Both the position numbers and the translations under genes were made by a program. The notes beneath the pieces are model-generated. The model had not been told where the DNA came from, made no database searches, and worked only from the letters and a program-made list of their open reading frames with translations. This document shows positions 32,433 to 41,854 of a DNA stretch of 52,124 nt, in pieces (position 1 is the stretch's first letter; every line of letters starts with the position of its first letter). The stretch comes from Paracoccaceae bacterium (GTDB taxonomy: Bacteria > Pseudomonadota > Alphaproteobacteria > Rhodobacterales > Rhodobacteraceae): NCBI GenBank assembly GCA_017854585.1, contig JAFMHK010000025.1, forward strand, positions 1 through 52,124. Reading direction: 5' to 3'.

Positions 32433-33207
32433 GCATGGTCGTCAGGGCAAAGATGGTGGCTGCGATGCAGACAATCGTGGGGCCGGTGGGTGTGTCGAAA
32501 ACATAGCTGGTCTGGATGCCCCCAAGGGCCGACGCGCCGCCGATGGCAGCCGCGATGATTGCCATCCGTTCAGGCGTGGCGGCGAATGGGCGGGCAGCGG
32601 CGGCAGGAATGATCAGCAGCGCCGCGATCAGCAGCACACCAACCACCTTGATCGCCACCGCGACGACAACGGCGAGCGCAAGGGTCAGGATCATCTGTTC
32701 GCGGCGAGGGTCGATGCCGGAGGCGGTGGCGAGGTCGGGGTTGAGTGTGGCGGTCAGCAACGCCGACCACCGCCACGACAGCAGCGCCACGACCAGAACG
32801 GCGCCACCCCAGATAACGGCAAGATCGCTGCGACCGACAGCAAGGATATCACCAAAGAGGTAGGCCATCAGATCCAGCCGGACCCCTTGCAGAAAGCTGA
32901 CCGCGACAAGTCCGAAGGCCAGCGCGGAGTGGGCCAACACCCCAAGCAGGGTATCCATTGCGTAGCCGCGTCCGGACAGGGCCGATACCGTCGTGGCCAT
33001 CACCAGCGCCATCACTAGCGCCCCGACAAAGACCGACGTCGAAAAGGCCAGTGACAGGGCCACGCCAAGTATCGCTGCATGGGCCGTGGCATCGCCGAAA
33101 TACGCCATGCGCCGCCAGACGACGAAGCAGCCCAAAGGCGCCGCCGCCAGTGCGACGCCAAGGCCAGCCAATGATGCGCGGGCCATGAAACTGTCCAGCA
33201 AGGTCAT
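32395..33207 (-). CDS. znuB: Zinc ABC transporter permease
   Basis: A 270-aa membrane protein of the ABC-3 (ZnuB/MntB) family with about eight hydrophobic segments. Family stretches are GCFVVWRRMAYFGDATAHAAILG near 26-48, AYLFGDILAVGRSDL near 114-128, and IKVVGVLLIAALLIIPAAAARPFA near 185-208. It forms the membrane channel for ZnuC. The start overlaps the znuC stop by 4 bp, and its own 3' end overlaps the convergent glycerate kinase gene. Confidence 0.93.
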   Translation of the reverse strand: MTLLDSFMARASLAGLGVALAAAPLGCFVVWRRMAYFGDATAHAAILGVALSLAFSTSVFVGALVMALVMATTVSALSGRGYAMDTLLGVLAHSALAFGLVAVSFLQGVRLDLMAYLFGDILAVGRSDLAVIWGGAVLVVALLSWRWSALLTATLNPDLATASGIDPRREQMILTLALAVVVAVAIKVVGVLLIAALLIIPAAAARPFAATPERMAIIAAAIGGASALGGIQTSYVFDTPTGPTIVCIAATIFALTTMLSVARSRSRESR

Positions 33208-33953
33208 TCGGCGGCCTCGTGGCTGTGATCATGATCATGTGCCTGATCGTGCGAATGGCTGTGTTCATGCCGGTAAAGCGCCAGCGCGCCTTGGGTGCCG
33301 GTGCCGAAAAGCGCGCGATATTCAGGCGCGGAGGCCACGTGTTCCGGCGCTCCCTCGCAGCAGATATGCCCGTTCAGGCAGATCACGCGATCAGAGGCGG
33401 CCATCACGACGTGCAGTTCATGACTGACCATCACAACGGCGCAGCCAAGGGTTTCGCGAACCTGCGCGATCTGGCGGTAGAAGGCTGCGGAACCGGGTTG
33501 GTCAAGGCCCTGCGTCGCCTCGTCAAGGATCAAGAGATCGGGTTTGGACAGCAAGGCACGCGCCAGCAGCACGCGCTGAAATTGTCCGCCCGAAAGGTCG
33601 GACATCTGACGGTCCGCAAGGGGGCCGACGTTGGCGTTTGCCAGTGCGTCCCGCGCGGCGGTGTCACCGACACGCGTCGGCAGGTCTAGAAACCGGCGCA
33701 CGGTCAGGGGCAAGGTCGGGTCGATGTGCAAGGTCTGCGGCACGTATCCGATACGCAGGCCCGGGCTGCGGGTGACGGTGCCTGATGTCGGTTTCACGGC
33801 CCCGATAATCGCGCGGAGCAAGGTCGATTTGCCAGAACCGTTGGGCCCGACGATGGTGACAATCTCGCCCTTCTCGATGTCGAGCGTAACGCCGTGCAAC
33901 ACCTGCTGTCCGCCCAGCCTGATGGTCAGTCCCGCGATCTTGACAAGGCTCAT
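33204..33953 (-). CDS. znuC: Zinc ABC transporter ATP-binding protein
   Basis: A 249-aa ATPase. Walker A GPNGSGKST is near 36-44, the signature LSGGQFQR near 133-140, Walker B LLILDEATQGLD near 152-163, and the switch His is in VMVSHELHVV. The C-terminus is His-rich (HEHSHSHDQAHDHDHSHEAAE), a frequent feature of ZnuC, probably binding zinc. ATG 33953 is the family start and overlaps the zur stop by 4 bp; an upstream in-frame ATG would run into zur. It forms the zur-znuC-znuB operon. Confidence 0.94.
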   Translation of the reverse strand: MSLVKIAGLTIRLGGQQVLHGVTLDIEKGEIVTIVGPNGSGKSTLLRAIIGAVKPTSGTVTRSPGLRIGYVPQTLHIDPTLPLTVRRFLDLPTRVGDTAARDALANANVGPLADRQMSDLSGGQFQRVLLARALLSKPDLLILDEATQGLDQPGSAAFYRQIAQVRETLGCAVVMVSHELHVVMAASDRVICLNGHICCEGAPEHVASAPEYRALFGTGTQGALALYRHEHSHSHDQAHDHDHSHEAAE

Positions 33954-34426
33954 GGGGCGACGTCTTGCTGGCAGTTGGGGCAAAGCCCAAGGGCCTCTAC
34001 CACCGTGCGTTCGACATGGAACCCGGCATCTGCGGCAGCGGCGCGGACCGCACCACGAGCGCCCTCGGCCTCGGCCACGGCATCACATGCCCGGCAGATC
34101 AAGAAGGCAGGTGCGTGGGTTTCGCCGGGATGGGCACAGGCGATAAATGCGTTGAGCCGCTCGATCTTGTGCGCGAACCCGTGGGTGACCAGAAAGTCCA
34201 GCGCGCGGTAGGCGACGGGGGGCTGGCTGCCCAACCCCTCTGCGCGCAAGCGATCAAGGATATCATAGGCCCCGAGGGCGCGATGTTCCTGCAGCAACAG
34301 CTCCAACACCCGCCGCCGAACCGGTGTCAGGTTCAGGCCCGCCTGCTGACATCTGGCATCGACGGCGGCGACACTGCTGTCGATGCAGGCGGCGTGATCA
34401 TGGTGTTCAAATCCGATGGTCGTCAT
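33950..34426 (-). CDS. zur: Fur-family zinc uptake regulator
   Basis: A 158-aa Fur-family repressor. The winged helix covers about 25-95 (NLTPVRRRVLELLLQEHRALGAYDIL; PPVAYRALDFLVTHGFAHKIE). The structural zinc site is formed by CRAC near 111-114 and CPNC near 150-153, and regulatory His/Cys residues lie in FIACAHPGETH. The N-terminus has a small HHDH cluster. It heads the zur-znuCB operon and is divergent from znuA over 90 bp that contain candidate Zur boxes, so autoregulation is expected: zinc-loaded Zur represses both transcripts. Confidence 0.92.
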   Translation of the reverse strand: MTTIGFEHHDHAACIDSSVAAVDARCQQAGLNLTPVRRRVLELLLQEHRALGAYDILDRLRAEGLGSQPPVAYRALDFLVTHGFAHKIERLNAFIACAHPGETHAPAFLICRACDAVAEAEGARGAVRAAAADAGFHVERTVVEALGLCPNCQQDVAP

Positions 34427-34456
34427 GTGAATTGTCCGGTCGGGCCGAAGAGGCTT

Positions 34457-34496
34457 GAAGTGTTATAACGTATCGTTTATCGGGCTGCAACGTTAT
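34457..34496. promoter_or_regulatory. Candidate Zur operator(s) between zur and znuA
   Basis: The segment starting GAAGTGTTATAACGTATCG (34457) resembles the alphaproteobacterial Zur palindrome built on GTTATA half-sites and contains the perfect 8-mer GTTATAAC at 34462-34469. ATAACGT (34465-34471) is repeated inverted as ACGTTAT (34490-34496). It is AT-rich against a GC-rich background and lies between the divergent zur and znuA starts. Confidence 0.6.
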
Positions 34497-34516
34497 ACAA
34501 TCACATGGAGGCAGCG

Positions 34517-35446
34517 ATGCGTTTTTTGGCTTTGGCAGCTAGTTTGGGGATGGCAGGCGCTGCGCACGCCGATGTGCCGGTGGTGGCGACGGATATTGCC
34601 CCCGTGCATTCGCTGGTTGCGCGGGTCATGGAGGGTGTGGGTTCGCCGGCCTTGATCGTCCGGCCCGGCGCATCGCCGCATGGCTACGTGCTGCGTCCGT
34701 CCGAGGCTGGGGCGCTGGAAGCGGCGGATCTGGTGGTGATGATGGGTGGTGCGCTGACGCCGGGTCTTGTCACGGCAGCGCAGACGCTGACGCCGGGGGC
34801 GACAACGATTTATCTGCTGGAAAGCCCGGGCATCGTCTTGCTGGATAGTCGCGACGAGGCCGCGTTTACACTGGAGACGACCGGGGATGGTCATAACCAC
34901 GATCACGACCACGACCACGACCACGATCATGCGGAAGGCGGGTTGGATCCGCATGCCTGGCTGGACCCGAGCAACGCGGTGATCTGGCTGGAGCAGATCG
35001 CGCAGGCGCTGGCTGTCCTCGATACTGGGAATGCCGCAGCCTATGTCGCCAACGCGGCCGACGGGCAGGCCGAATTGGTGGCCCTGTCGGCGGAATTGGA
35101 TGGTGCGCTTGTCCCGGCGCGGGCCGGCAATTTCGTGGTTTTCCACGATGCCTATCAGTATTTCGAGACGCGCTTTGGCATTCCCGTCAGCGGCGCGATT
35201 TCACTCAGCGATGCAAGTGACCCAAGCGCGGCCCGCATCGCCGCCATGCGCGATCTGGCACAGGCCGAGGCGATCACCTGTGCGCTGGCCGAACCGCAGT
35301 TCAACCCGGGACTTGTCGCCACGATTTTTGACGGAACCGCCACGCGCACCGGCGTGATTGATCCGCTTGGGGCGGATATTCCGCCGGGCCCAGATTTCTA
35401 CCCCGACCTCATTCGCGCGATGGCAGAGACCTTCATTACGTGCTGA
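34517..35446 (+). CDS. znuA: Periplasmic zinc-binding protein
   Basis: A 309-aa cluster A-I binding protein. A short signal peptide (MRFLALAASLGMAGAAHA) precedes DVPVVATDIAPVHSLVARVM. The metal-ligand His regions are GASPHGYVLRPS, DPHAWLDP and VVFHDAYQYF. The charged loop near 122-137 is a run of alternating His-Asp (HNHDHDHDHDHDHAEGG), typical of ZnuA and thought to collect zinc. ATG 34517 has GGAGG 5 bp upstream and is preferred to ATG 34505. It is divergent from zur-znuCB. Confidence 0.94.
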   Translation: MRFLALAASLGMAGAAHADVPVVATDIAPVHSLVARVMEGVGSPALIVRPGASPHGYVLRPSEAGALEAADLVVMMGGALTPGLVTAAQTLTPGATTIYLLESPGIVLLDSRDEAAFTLETTGDGHNHDHDHDHDHDHAEGGLDPHAWLDPSNAVIWLEQIAQALAVLDTGNAAAYVANAADGQAELVALSAELDGALVPARAGNFVVFHDAYQYFETRFGIPVSGAISLSDASDPSAARIAAMRDLAQAEAITCALAEPQFNPGLVATIFDGTATRTGVIDPLGADIPPGPDFYPDLIRAMAETFITC

Positions 35447-35615
35447 GACCAAGCGCTGTCGCCCCGTGAACGCTGGATCGCATGCCGGGGAGGGGTTTCT
35501 TGCACGCGACCGAGCGGGCCCGGTTTGCGGCGGCAGCAAACGGACGATCTTGCCGACCGATGTGACCGTGGGGGATATGGCCAGTGTGGCAGATCCTGAC
35601 GCGGCTGTTTCCGGC
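35447..35615. other. Convergent spacer znuA / VWA gene
   Basis: About 170 bp between the 3' ends of znuA and the VWA-protein gene. A CCCCGTGAACGCTGG...CCGGGGAGGGG stretch could form weak structure, but no clean terminator with a T-run is visible. No gene was seen. Confidence 0.4.
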
Positions 35616-36833
35616 TTAGTCCCGACCGATCCGCAGGACCGTGCCAAAGGGCGGGGGGGCTGCGTCAGCCGGGGTCGCCCAGATGACGGGAAACCGTGGA
35701 GCAGGCGGGAATGGCGCGTCCAGATCGGTGAGGATGACGACGATTGATGGGTCAAATGTCCGGGCCCTGTCCAGCACGTCGCTGAAATCTGTGCCACCGC
35801 CGCGCAGCATTTCGCGCCCGTTCAATGTGGTCTCCCATGGGCCCGGACCAACGGGCGTTTCGAAATGAACCTTGTCATCGAAGGCCAATAGATGCGCCTC
35901 GGCCCCGGTGCGACGGGCGATGGCGGCCGCCTCGGCGGCGAACAGGCTGAGTGTCAGCGGGTCGATGGAACTGGACGTATCCAGCCCCACCACGATACGG
36001 GGGCGAAAGGCGTGACGCTGCTGGCCCGGTTCAAAGACGGGCGTGGGTGCATTTGCGGCCAAGGCCTCGGCCTCCATCGCGACCCAGCGGTTGGCCGGGC
36101 GTCGCCATGTCAGGCGCGGGTCGACGCTTAGCGCCTTGGTCAGCACCCTGCGCAGATGGCGTTCCCATGGCACATCGGCGGCGCGAAGATCTGCAAGGAT
36201 CGCGCCCAGTGTGCCCACGCCTGCGCCAGCCTGCCTGCCGGCCTCCAGCGCGCGCAGGACGTGACCACGCCAGTCGGCGGCGCTTTGGCTGTCTGTGCCG
36301 TCCTCGCCGGTCTCTATATCGCGGTCGAAACCCTTGGTCTGACCAAATGCCCCCGCGCGTTTCCGGGTCTCCTCATCGCGGTGCAGCGCGATGGCAAGGC
36401 GTTCGGTATCCCATTCGGACAACGCGTGTTGCTGGCTTGGACTGGGCTGCCCGATCGTGTCGAGCAGGTCCATCAAAGTGACGCAAGGCCGGGGCATCGC
36501 ATGATCGGCAAGGATCAGCGTTTCGTTCACGATCGCATCGGCGGCAAGACCGAAGAGAGCGGGATCAAACCTGTCGCCCAGCCGTTCTTGCATCGCGCGC
36601 GCGCGGGCAGAGTGACGAAGTGCGACGTGAAAGATGTGGTGTGCGGTCAGCCCGATCTGCTGCGGCAGCGGGAGGGTGTCGAAGGCAGGACCGTAGTAAA
36701 TGGTTTCGCCCGATGTCCGCGTTGCCCCGGTGGTTTCACGGTGACGGCACCAAAGCGCAAGGACGGACAAGGCCGGGTCAACCTCGGCCATATGCGCAAG
36801 GGCGGCGCGGGCGCGGGTTGTGTGTGCGCTCAC
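35616..36833 (-). CDS. VWA-like/DUF2201 metallopeptidase-type protein
   Basis: A 405-aa soluble protein. The N-terminal DUF2201 domain normally carries a HExxH zinc site; here the motif reads HHIFH (near 65-69), with the catalytic Glu replaced by His, followed by the usual VALRHSAR. The C-terminal VWA-like domain (about 275-400) has the DTSSS MIDAS core in IVVGLDTSSSIDP and the second metal-loop region RGGGTDFSDVLD. The stop-start overlap with the MoxR gene is 4 bp. MoxR ATPases and VWA proteins act as paired chaperone or cofactor-insertion systems; the client is unknown. Loss of the Glu suggests peptidase activity is gone or altered. Confidence 0.82.
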   Translation of the reverse strand: MSAHTTRARAALAHMAEVDPALSVLALWCRHRETTGATRTSGETIYYGPAFDTLPLPQQIGLTAHHIFHVALRHSARARAMQERLGDRFDPALFGLAADAIVNETLILADHAMPRPCVTLMDLLDTIGQPSPSQQHALSEWDTERLAIALHRDEETRKRAGAFGQTKGFDRDIETGEDGTDSQSAADWRGHVLRALEAGRQAGAGVGTLGAILADLRAADVPWERHLRRVLTKALSVDPRLTWRRPANRWVAMEAEALAANAPTPVFEPGQQRHAFRPRIVVGLDTSSSIDPLTLSLFAAEAAAIARRTGAEAHLLAFDDKVHFETPVGPGPWETTLNGREMLRGGGTDFSDVLDRARTFDPSIVVILTDLDAPFPPAPRFPVIWATPADAAPPPFGTVLRIGRD

Positions 36834-37927
36834 CCCAGTCCGACCTCGGCGCGGGACCGGGCATAGTCTGTATAGGCGGGGGAATTCGCAAAGGCGGCTT
36901 GCCAGCCATTCTCAAGCCCTTTGCGGATCAGCAACTCGAAGCCGAACCCGGTGAGTTCCGCCAACGGCATGGCGCGCAACGGGAGCGCGCGGATATCGGC
37001 CATGACGTCGATTGCGGTGGGCAAGGTTTGTTCATCGGCAATCGCTACCAGCCCGTAGATCAACGCGGTCAACCCGTGCAGCGTGGCGGGATACAGCGGT
37101 GCGCGGTTCGCACGCGGGGTGGCCAGCATGTCCGCAACCTGCACCGAGGCCGCGATTTCATCGGCGATCAGGGCAAATTCAGCGGCTGCGGCTTCGCCCA
37201 CGGTGCCGGCGATCATGGTGTTGCGCAGGCGGCGGTCGGCCACGGCCACCAGAATCTGGCTGACCCGTTCCCAACTGCGTGGCGTGCAGGCAATGGCGAG
37301 GCCGCGGCGCAGGGCATCCTCGGTCGTGTCCAGCAGATCGGGGCGGGTGCGGATGAAGGCCGCGACGGTCGGGTGGATGCCGGCGCGCGGCGCATAGTTT
37401 TGAAGCCAGTCTGGCGCACTGGCCGTCACGATCATGTGGATCAGACGGTCCGACAGGGCGGTCCCCATCTCATAGGCGATGGCTCCATCCTCAACCATGT
37501 TCCCGGCCGCAATGATCAGGGCGCTGTCGGGTAGCATATGCCGCCCGACGCGGCGTTCTTGCAGCAATCCGTAAACCGTGGGCTGCAACATGGGCGAGGC
37601 GGCGGTAAGTTCATCAAGAAAAAGGATCGACGGGGTGGCCGGATCATCAGGCAGATCATCGGGACGGTACCACACCGTGCGTCTTGTCGCGTGGTCGTAG
37701 TAGGGCAGCCCGCGCAGGTCTTGCGGTTCAATGGTGGTCAGGCGCAGGTCGAACAGGCGCGCGCCGATGCTGTCGGCCAATGTTTGCACAAGCTGTGTCT
37801 TGCCCACGCCGGGGCGTCCGTGCAGCATCCAGCTGGCGGTCAGATCGCCAGCGGCCTGCGCGTGCCAGCCCGCCGTCAGAGCGGCCAGCGCGTCGCCGGC
37901 AGACAGGCTTGGGGCGTTGATTGCCAT
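36830..37927 (-). CDS. MoxR-family AAA+ ATPase
   Basis: A 365-aa AAA+ protein. Walker A is GRPGVGKTQL (near 35-44), Walker B is ILFLDELTAAS, and sensor regions follow (SALIIAAGNMVEDGA; ELGTALSDRLIHM-like). ATG 37927 gives the family-like start MAINAPSLSAGDAL; the longer frame upstream has no resemblance. It overlaps the downstream VWA gene by 4 bp and lies 4 bp after the membrane-protein gene, so the three form one operon. MoxR ATPases usually remodel a complex in partnership with the VWA protein. Confidence 0.87.
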   Translation of the reverse strand: MAINAPSLSAGDALAALTAGWHAQAAGDLTASWMLHGRPGVGKTQLVQTLADSIGARLFDLRLTTIEPQDLRGLPYYDHATRRTVWYRPDDLPDDPATPSILFLDELTAASPMLQPTVYGLLQERRVGRHMLPDSALIIAAGNMVEDGAIAYEMGTALSDRLIHMIVTASAPDWLQNYAPRAGIHPTVAAFIRTRPDLLDTTEDALRRGLAIACTPRSWERVSQILVAVADRRLRNTMIAGTVGEAAAAEFALIADEIAASVQVADMLATPRANRAPLYPATLHGLTALIYGLVAIADEQTLPTAIDVMADIRALPLRAMPLAELTGFGFELLIRKGLENGWQAAFANSPAYTDYARSRAEVGLG

Positions 37928-37931
37928 GGGT

Positions 37932-38636
37932 TCAGGCCCTTTCCGGCATCGGATCACCCGCCTTGTCGATCCATGCGGAAAGGCGGGCGTGGGCCGAAAC
38001 GCCTCGTGCTTCCAGACGGATGTCGCGGAGATAGTCATTCTGAAACAGGTTGACGCGGTGCAGGTCGCGTTCGGTTAATGCGGTGTCGAAAAGCTGCGCC
38101 TTGATCGCGGCACGGTCGCCGGCGTCCAACGCGACGACATGGGGGGCCGGCAGGTCGGTCTGTACGGTCACGAATGTCAGTGGCGCAATCCGGGCCAGTT
38201 CGGATTGTTCGACCACAAGATGCAATTGTCCGGCGTTGATCCCCTTGCGCGCCGCGATGTTGCGCAAGACCGCACGGGCGCGAAATTGCAGAAGATCAAG
38301 CCTGCGGGCGGCCTCGTCCGTGTCCATCAGGCGCTGGCGGGCCTTGTCGGACAGACGCAGGCCCTTCAACTCGACGATACCGATGAACAACGCCATGGCG
38401 ATGGGCGCCTGCATGATCGGCGCGGCCATGTCGCGGGAAAATACCATGATGATGATAAACGGAAGCAGCGCCGTCAGATACCGCAAGAACTGCATTTCCA
38501 CCGACAGGCGCAGCCACAGGCCGGGCCCGGCGCCGCGTCTGGGCAGGATCAGCACGCGCCCAAAGAACCGCTTGGGGACATTGCGGGTTTCCAGCACGGA
38601 AGGGCCGAGGATGGTATCTTGGGTGATGATGAACAT
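37932..38636 (-). CDS. Hypothetical membrane protein, first gene of MoxR-VWA operon
   Basis: A 234-aa protein with no recognised family. Two close hydrophobic segments (about 52-66 and 74-88: LTALLPFIIIMVF, APIAMALFIGIVEL) form a membrane hairpin, followed by a charged, Arg-rich region (about 90-234) that is probably cytoplasmic. The first 50 residues contain RFFGRVLILPRRG. It precedes the MoxR gene by 4 bp and is likely its membrane anchor or client. Expressed products and partners are unknown. Confidence 0.65.
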   Translation of the reverse strand: MFIITQDTILGPSVLETRNVPKRFFGRVLILPRRGAGPGLWLRLSVEMQFLRYLTALLPFIIIMVFSRDMAAPIMQAPIAMALFIGIVELKGLRLSDKARQRLMDTDEAARRLDLLQFRARAVLRNIAARKGINAGQLHLVVEQSELARIAPLTFVTVQTDLPAPHVVALDAGDRAAIKAQLFDTALTERDLHRVNLFQNDYLRDIRLEARGVSAHARLSAWIDKAGDPMPERA

Positions 38637-38724
38637 GGCGCCGTTGAGTTGGTATGCCGGTCAACCTAGCAATTTTCCCGCCCACGCCAATGGCCGATTG
38701 TGGCGGCCATGGTGTCGACTCCTG

Positions 38725-39126
38725 TCACGATGCGCGGGTGGTGTCGGCACCAAGCCGATTCAGGATCGGGCAATCTGGCCGGTCGTCGCCGGCACAGGCA
38801 TCGACCAGCGCCGACAGCGTCGCGTGCATTGCGCGCAGGTCTGTCACTTTGCGCTCGATCTCGGCAAGGTGATCCTCAGCGATGCGCTTGACCTCGGCGC
38901 TGGCGCGGTCCTGATCGTCGTAGAGGGCCATCAGGCTGCGGCAATCCTCGATCGTGAAGCCAAGCGCACGGGCACGGGCAAGGAAGCTGAGCTTGTGAAG
39001 GTCAGGCTCAGCGAATGCGCGATAGCCGTTGGCATCTCGTCGCGGACGGATCAGGCCGATATCCTCATAGTAGCGGATGGTTTTCGGGGGCAGGCCCGCA
39101 TGACGAGCGGCGTCCGAAATATTCAT
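38725..39126 (-). CDS. cueR: Cu(I)-responsive MerR-family regulator
   Basis: A 133-aa MerR-type activator. The HTH is MNISDAARHAGLPPKTIRYYEDIGLIRP, followed by the wing RDANGYRAF. A coiled-coil dimerisation helix precedes the metal loop CAGDDRPDC near 112-120, where two Cys with a C-x7-C spacing match CueR and exclude the three-Cys mercury pattern of MerR. ATG 39126 gives the family-exact start; the longer frame lies inside copA. It begins 10 bp after the copA stop and is probably cotranscribed with it, so CueR would activate its own gene along with copA. Confidence 0.92.
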   Translation of the reverse strand: MNISDAARHAGLPPKTIRYYEDIGLIRPRRDANGYRAFAEPDLHKLSFLARARALGFTIEDCRSLMALYDDQDRASAEVKRIAEDHLAEIERKVTDLRAMHATLSALVDACAGDDRPDCPILNRLGADTTRAS

Positions 39127-39136
39127 GACATCACCT

Positions 39137-41644
39137 TCATGTCGCCGTGGCAGGTTGGGGTGCGGGATGTGTACGAGGTGTGGCACGCAAGCCCGTGTCT
39201 GGCTGCACACGGCGCAGGCGAAGCGCATTGGTGACCACAAAGACCGACGATAGCGCCATAGCGCCGGCGGCCAGCATCGGCGACAGGAGCAACCCGAACG
39301 CGGGGTAAAGCACGCCCGCCGCAACCGGGATCAGCGCGGTGTTGTAGGCAAAGGCCCAAAACAGGTTCTGACGGATATTGCGCATCGTCGCGCGAGACAT
39401 GACGGTGGCCTTCACCACACCCGACAGGTCGCCGGACATCAGCACCACATCTGCCGCCTCAATCGCCACATCGGTGCCGGTGCCAATGGCGATACCCACA
39501 TCGGCATGCGCCAGCGCCGGGGCATCGTTGATGCCGTCGCCGACAAAGGCCAGCGTCTTGCCACCCTTGCGCAGATCGTCCAGCGCGGCGACCTTGCCGT
39601 CGGGCAGGACACCTGCAACCACGTGGGTGATCCCGACCTCGGCCGCGATGGCATTGGCGGTGGCGGGACCATCGCCGGTGATCATGGCCACTGTCAGACC
39701 CTGCGCCTGCAGCGCGGCGATCGCGGCGGCAGAGCCTGGCTTGACCGGGTCGGAAACAGCGATGAGCGCCGCAACCTTGCCGTCAATAGCGGCAAATAGC
39801 GTGGACCTTCCCCGACCGGCCAGCGCGGTGGCCCTGTCCGCCAAGGCCACCGGGATCGGCAGGCCCAGATCATGCATCATGCGGGCCGCGCCGACGTGCA
39901 CGTCGCGCCCGGAAACCTCTGCATGGACACCAAAGCCGGTCAGAGAGGCAAAGCCCGTGGCATGAGGGATCGAGAGCCCCTCGGCCAAGGCTGCGCGGGT
40001 GATTGCGGTGGCGATCGGGTGTTCGGACTGCGCCTCGACCGCTGCAACCGACCCAAGAACTTCGGCGCGGGCAAAGCCTGCGGCCAGTTCCAATTCGGTC
40101 AGGTCGGGGCGGCCTTGCGTCACCGTGCCGGTCTTGTCCAAGGCCACGACATCTACCGATGCCAGCGCCTGCAGGGCGTCACCCTTGCGAAACAACACAC
40201 CCATTTCAGCAGCGCGCCCCGTGCCCACCATGATCGAGGTCGGCGTCGCCAGCCCCATGGCGCAGGGGCAGGCGATGATCAGGACGGACACACCCGCCAC
40301 CAGCGCAAAGGTCAAGGCCGGGTCGGGGCCGAAAACAAGCCACGCGAGAACTGTCAGCAGCGCAAGGCCCATGACTGCGGGCACGAACCAAAGCGTGATC
40401 CTATCCACAACCGCCTGAATCGGCAATTTCGCGCCCTGCGCCTGTTCGACCATGCGAATGATCTGGGCCAGTGTGGTGTCGCTGCCGACGCGGGTGGCGC
40501 GGACCTGCAGGCTACCGGTGCCGTTGATGGTGCCGGCGGTCACGGCATCGCCGACGGATTTGGTGGCGGGGATAGGCTCGCCGGTCAGCATCGCTTCGTC
40601 CACGTGGCTATCGCCAGAGATAACGTCGCCGTCCACTGGCACGCGTTCACCGGGACGGATCAACAAGGTGTTGCCGGACCGGATTGTATCAATTGGCACC
40701 TCCACACCGACACCATCGCGCAGCAGGGTTGCCGTGCGCGGTTGCAGGCCCACCAAGGTCTGGATCGCGGCGCCGGTCCTGCCCTTGGCGCGCGCTTCGA
40801 AATATCGGCCCAGAAGGATAAGCACGACAATGACGGCGGCGGCCTCGAAATACACCGCGCGGGTGGCGCTGGGCAGAAGCGCGGGGGCGAAAGTGGCGAT
40901 AACGGAAAAACCCCATGCGGCAAGGGTTCCGACGGCCACAAGGCTGTTCATGTCGGGCCCGCCGCGAAACAGGGCGGGAAGTCCAACCGTATAGAAGACC
41001 CGACCCGGCCCAACGAGCAGCGCGCTGGTCAGCGCGAACTGGATCAACCAGCTGGCCTGATGGCCGATGGTAGACCCGATCAGGGCGTGAAAGCCGGGGA
41101 TCAGGTGGCCGCCCATTTCCAGAACGATGACCGGCAGCGCAAGAGAGGCCGCGATCAGCGTCTGGCGCTTGAGGGCGCGCGCCTCATCCTCTTTGCGGGC
41201 GGTCCGGTCGTCCGGGGTGGATTGATCGGCGATTGTGGCGGGATAGCCGGCGGTTTGCGCGGCATGAAGCAGGTCTGCGGGCCCAATGCTGCCCTCAAGA
41301 TAGCTGACTTGCGCGGTTTCCGTCGCCAGATTGACGGAAGCCGCGACAACCCCGGGCACTGTCGCCAGCGCCTTTTCGACACGTCCCACACACGAGGCGC
41401 AGGTCATCTTGCTGATCTGTAGCGTAATTTCGGCCTGCCGCGCGGGATAGCCGGCGGCCTTGAGCGCAGCGGCCAGTTGTTCCGCCGTCGCGCCCGCAAC
41501 CGTGACTTGCGCCGTTTCGGTCGCGAGATTGACGGTGGCGTCAGTAACCCCCGGAACTGCCAGGAGCGCCTTTTCCGCGCGGCCCACGCAGCCCGCACAG
41601 CTAAGTCCGGAGATGGCGAATGAAAGGTGTGATACGGTTGTCAC
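39137..41644 (-). CDS. copA: Cu(I)-exporting P1B-type ATPase
   Basis: An 835-aa copper pump of the inner membrane. Two N-terminal HMA domains carry GLSCAGC and KMTCASC. Eight membrane helices include the CPC motif ([11 protein letters not shown]). The actuator motif is LTGEP, the phosphorylation site DKTGTVTQG, the P1B-specific SEHP motif is present, the nucleotide-binding region reads [10 protein letters not shown], and the hinge [10 protein letters not shown] is intact. A GTG start at 41644 is proposed because GGGGA lies 8 bp upstream and the first HMA domain begins immediately. The reading frame continues upstream through the CueR operator, which cannot be coding. Confidence 0.93.
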   Translation of the reverse strand: MTTVSHLSFAISGLSCAGCVGRAEKALLAVPGVTDATVNLATETAQVTVAGATAEQLAAALKAAGYPARQAEITLQISKMTCASCVGRVEKALATVPGVVAASVNLATETAQVSYLEGSIGPADLLHAAQTAGYPATIADQSTPDDRTARKEDEARALKRQTLIAASLALPVIVLEMGGHLIPGFHALIGSTIGHQASWLIQFALTSALLVGPGRVFYTVGLPALFRGGPDMNSLVAVGTLAAWGFSVIATFAPALLPSATRAVYFEAAAVIVVLILLGRYFEARAKGRTGAAIQTLVGLQPRTATLLRDGVGVEVPIDTIRSGNTLLIRPGERVPVDGDVISGDSHVDEAMLTGEPIPATKSVGDAVTAGTINGTGSLQVRATRVGSDTTLAQIIRMVEQAQGAKLPIQAVVDRITLWFVPAVMGLALLTVLAWLVFGPDPALTFALVAGVSVLIIACPCAMGLATPTSIMVGTGRAAEMGVLFRKGDALQALASVDVVALDKTGTVTQGRPDLTELELAAGFARAEVLGSVAAVEAQSEHPIATAITRAALAEGLSIPHATGFASLTGFGVHAEVSGRDVHVGAARMMHDLGLPIPVALADRATALAGRGRSTLFAAIDGKVAALIAVSDPVKPGSAAAIAALQAQGLTVAMITGDGPATANAIAAEVGITHVVAGVLPDGKVAALDDLRKGGKTLAFVGDGINDAPALAHADVGIAIGTGTDVAIEAADVVLMSGDLSGVVKATVMSRATMRNIRQNLFWAFAYNTALIPVAAGVLYPAFGLLLSPMLAAGAMALSSVFVVTNALRLRRVQPDTGLRATPRTHPAPQPATAT

Positions 41645-41672
41645 GATACGAAATCCCCTTTTGGTCGTTACA

Positions 41673-41703
41673 TAGATGGGGGTTCCCGTTACTGGAAGGT
41701 CAA
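41673..41703 (-). promoter_or_regulatory. CueR-type copA promoter and operator
   Basis: On the minus strand TTGACC (-35, 41703-41698) and CATCTA (-10, 41678-41673) are separated by 19 bp, the over-long spacer typical of MerR-family promoters. The spacer and its edges contain ACCTTCCAGTAACGGGAACC, close to the CueR consensus ACCTTCC-N7-GGAAGGT. This gives an activation-by-DNA-distortion promoter controlling copA and cueR. Confidence 0.8.
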
Positions 41704-41854
41704 GAGGTGCGGGAAAAATCATGTTATGCGCAGGAACGCAGACGTTGCGCCGACACAATGATGACCCAACTGTTATTGGAAATACCTGACGATTTGGCCC
41801 AGAGATGACACCAACCACCCAATGCCCACCCCGGAATCCGAGATTGCGCTGCCC

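Noticed and set aside
34887..34931. Short-period CACGAC-type repeat considered as a microsatellite or CRISPR-like element
   Set aside because: It encodes the His-Asp zinc-collecting loop expected in ZnuA.
39872..41422. 516-aa open frame on the plus strand
   Set aside because: It is the antisense shadow of copA, whose motifs are all intact; GC-rich genes routinely leave such long frames open.
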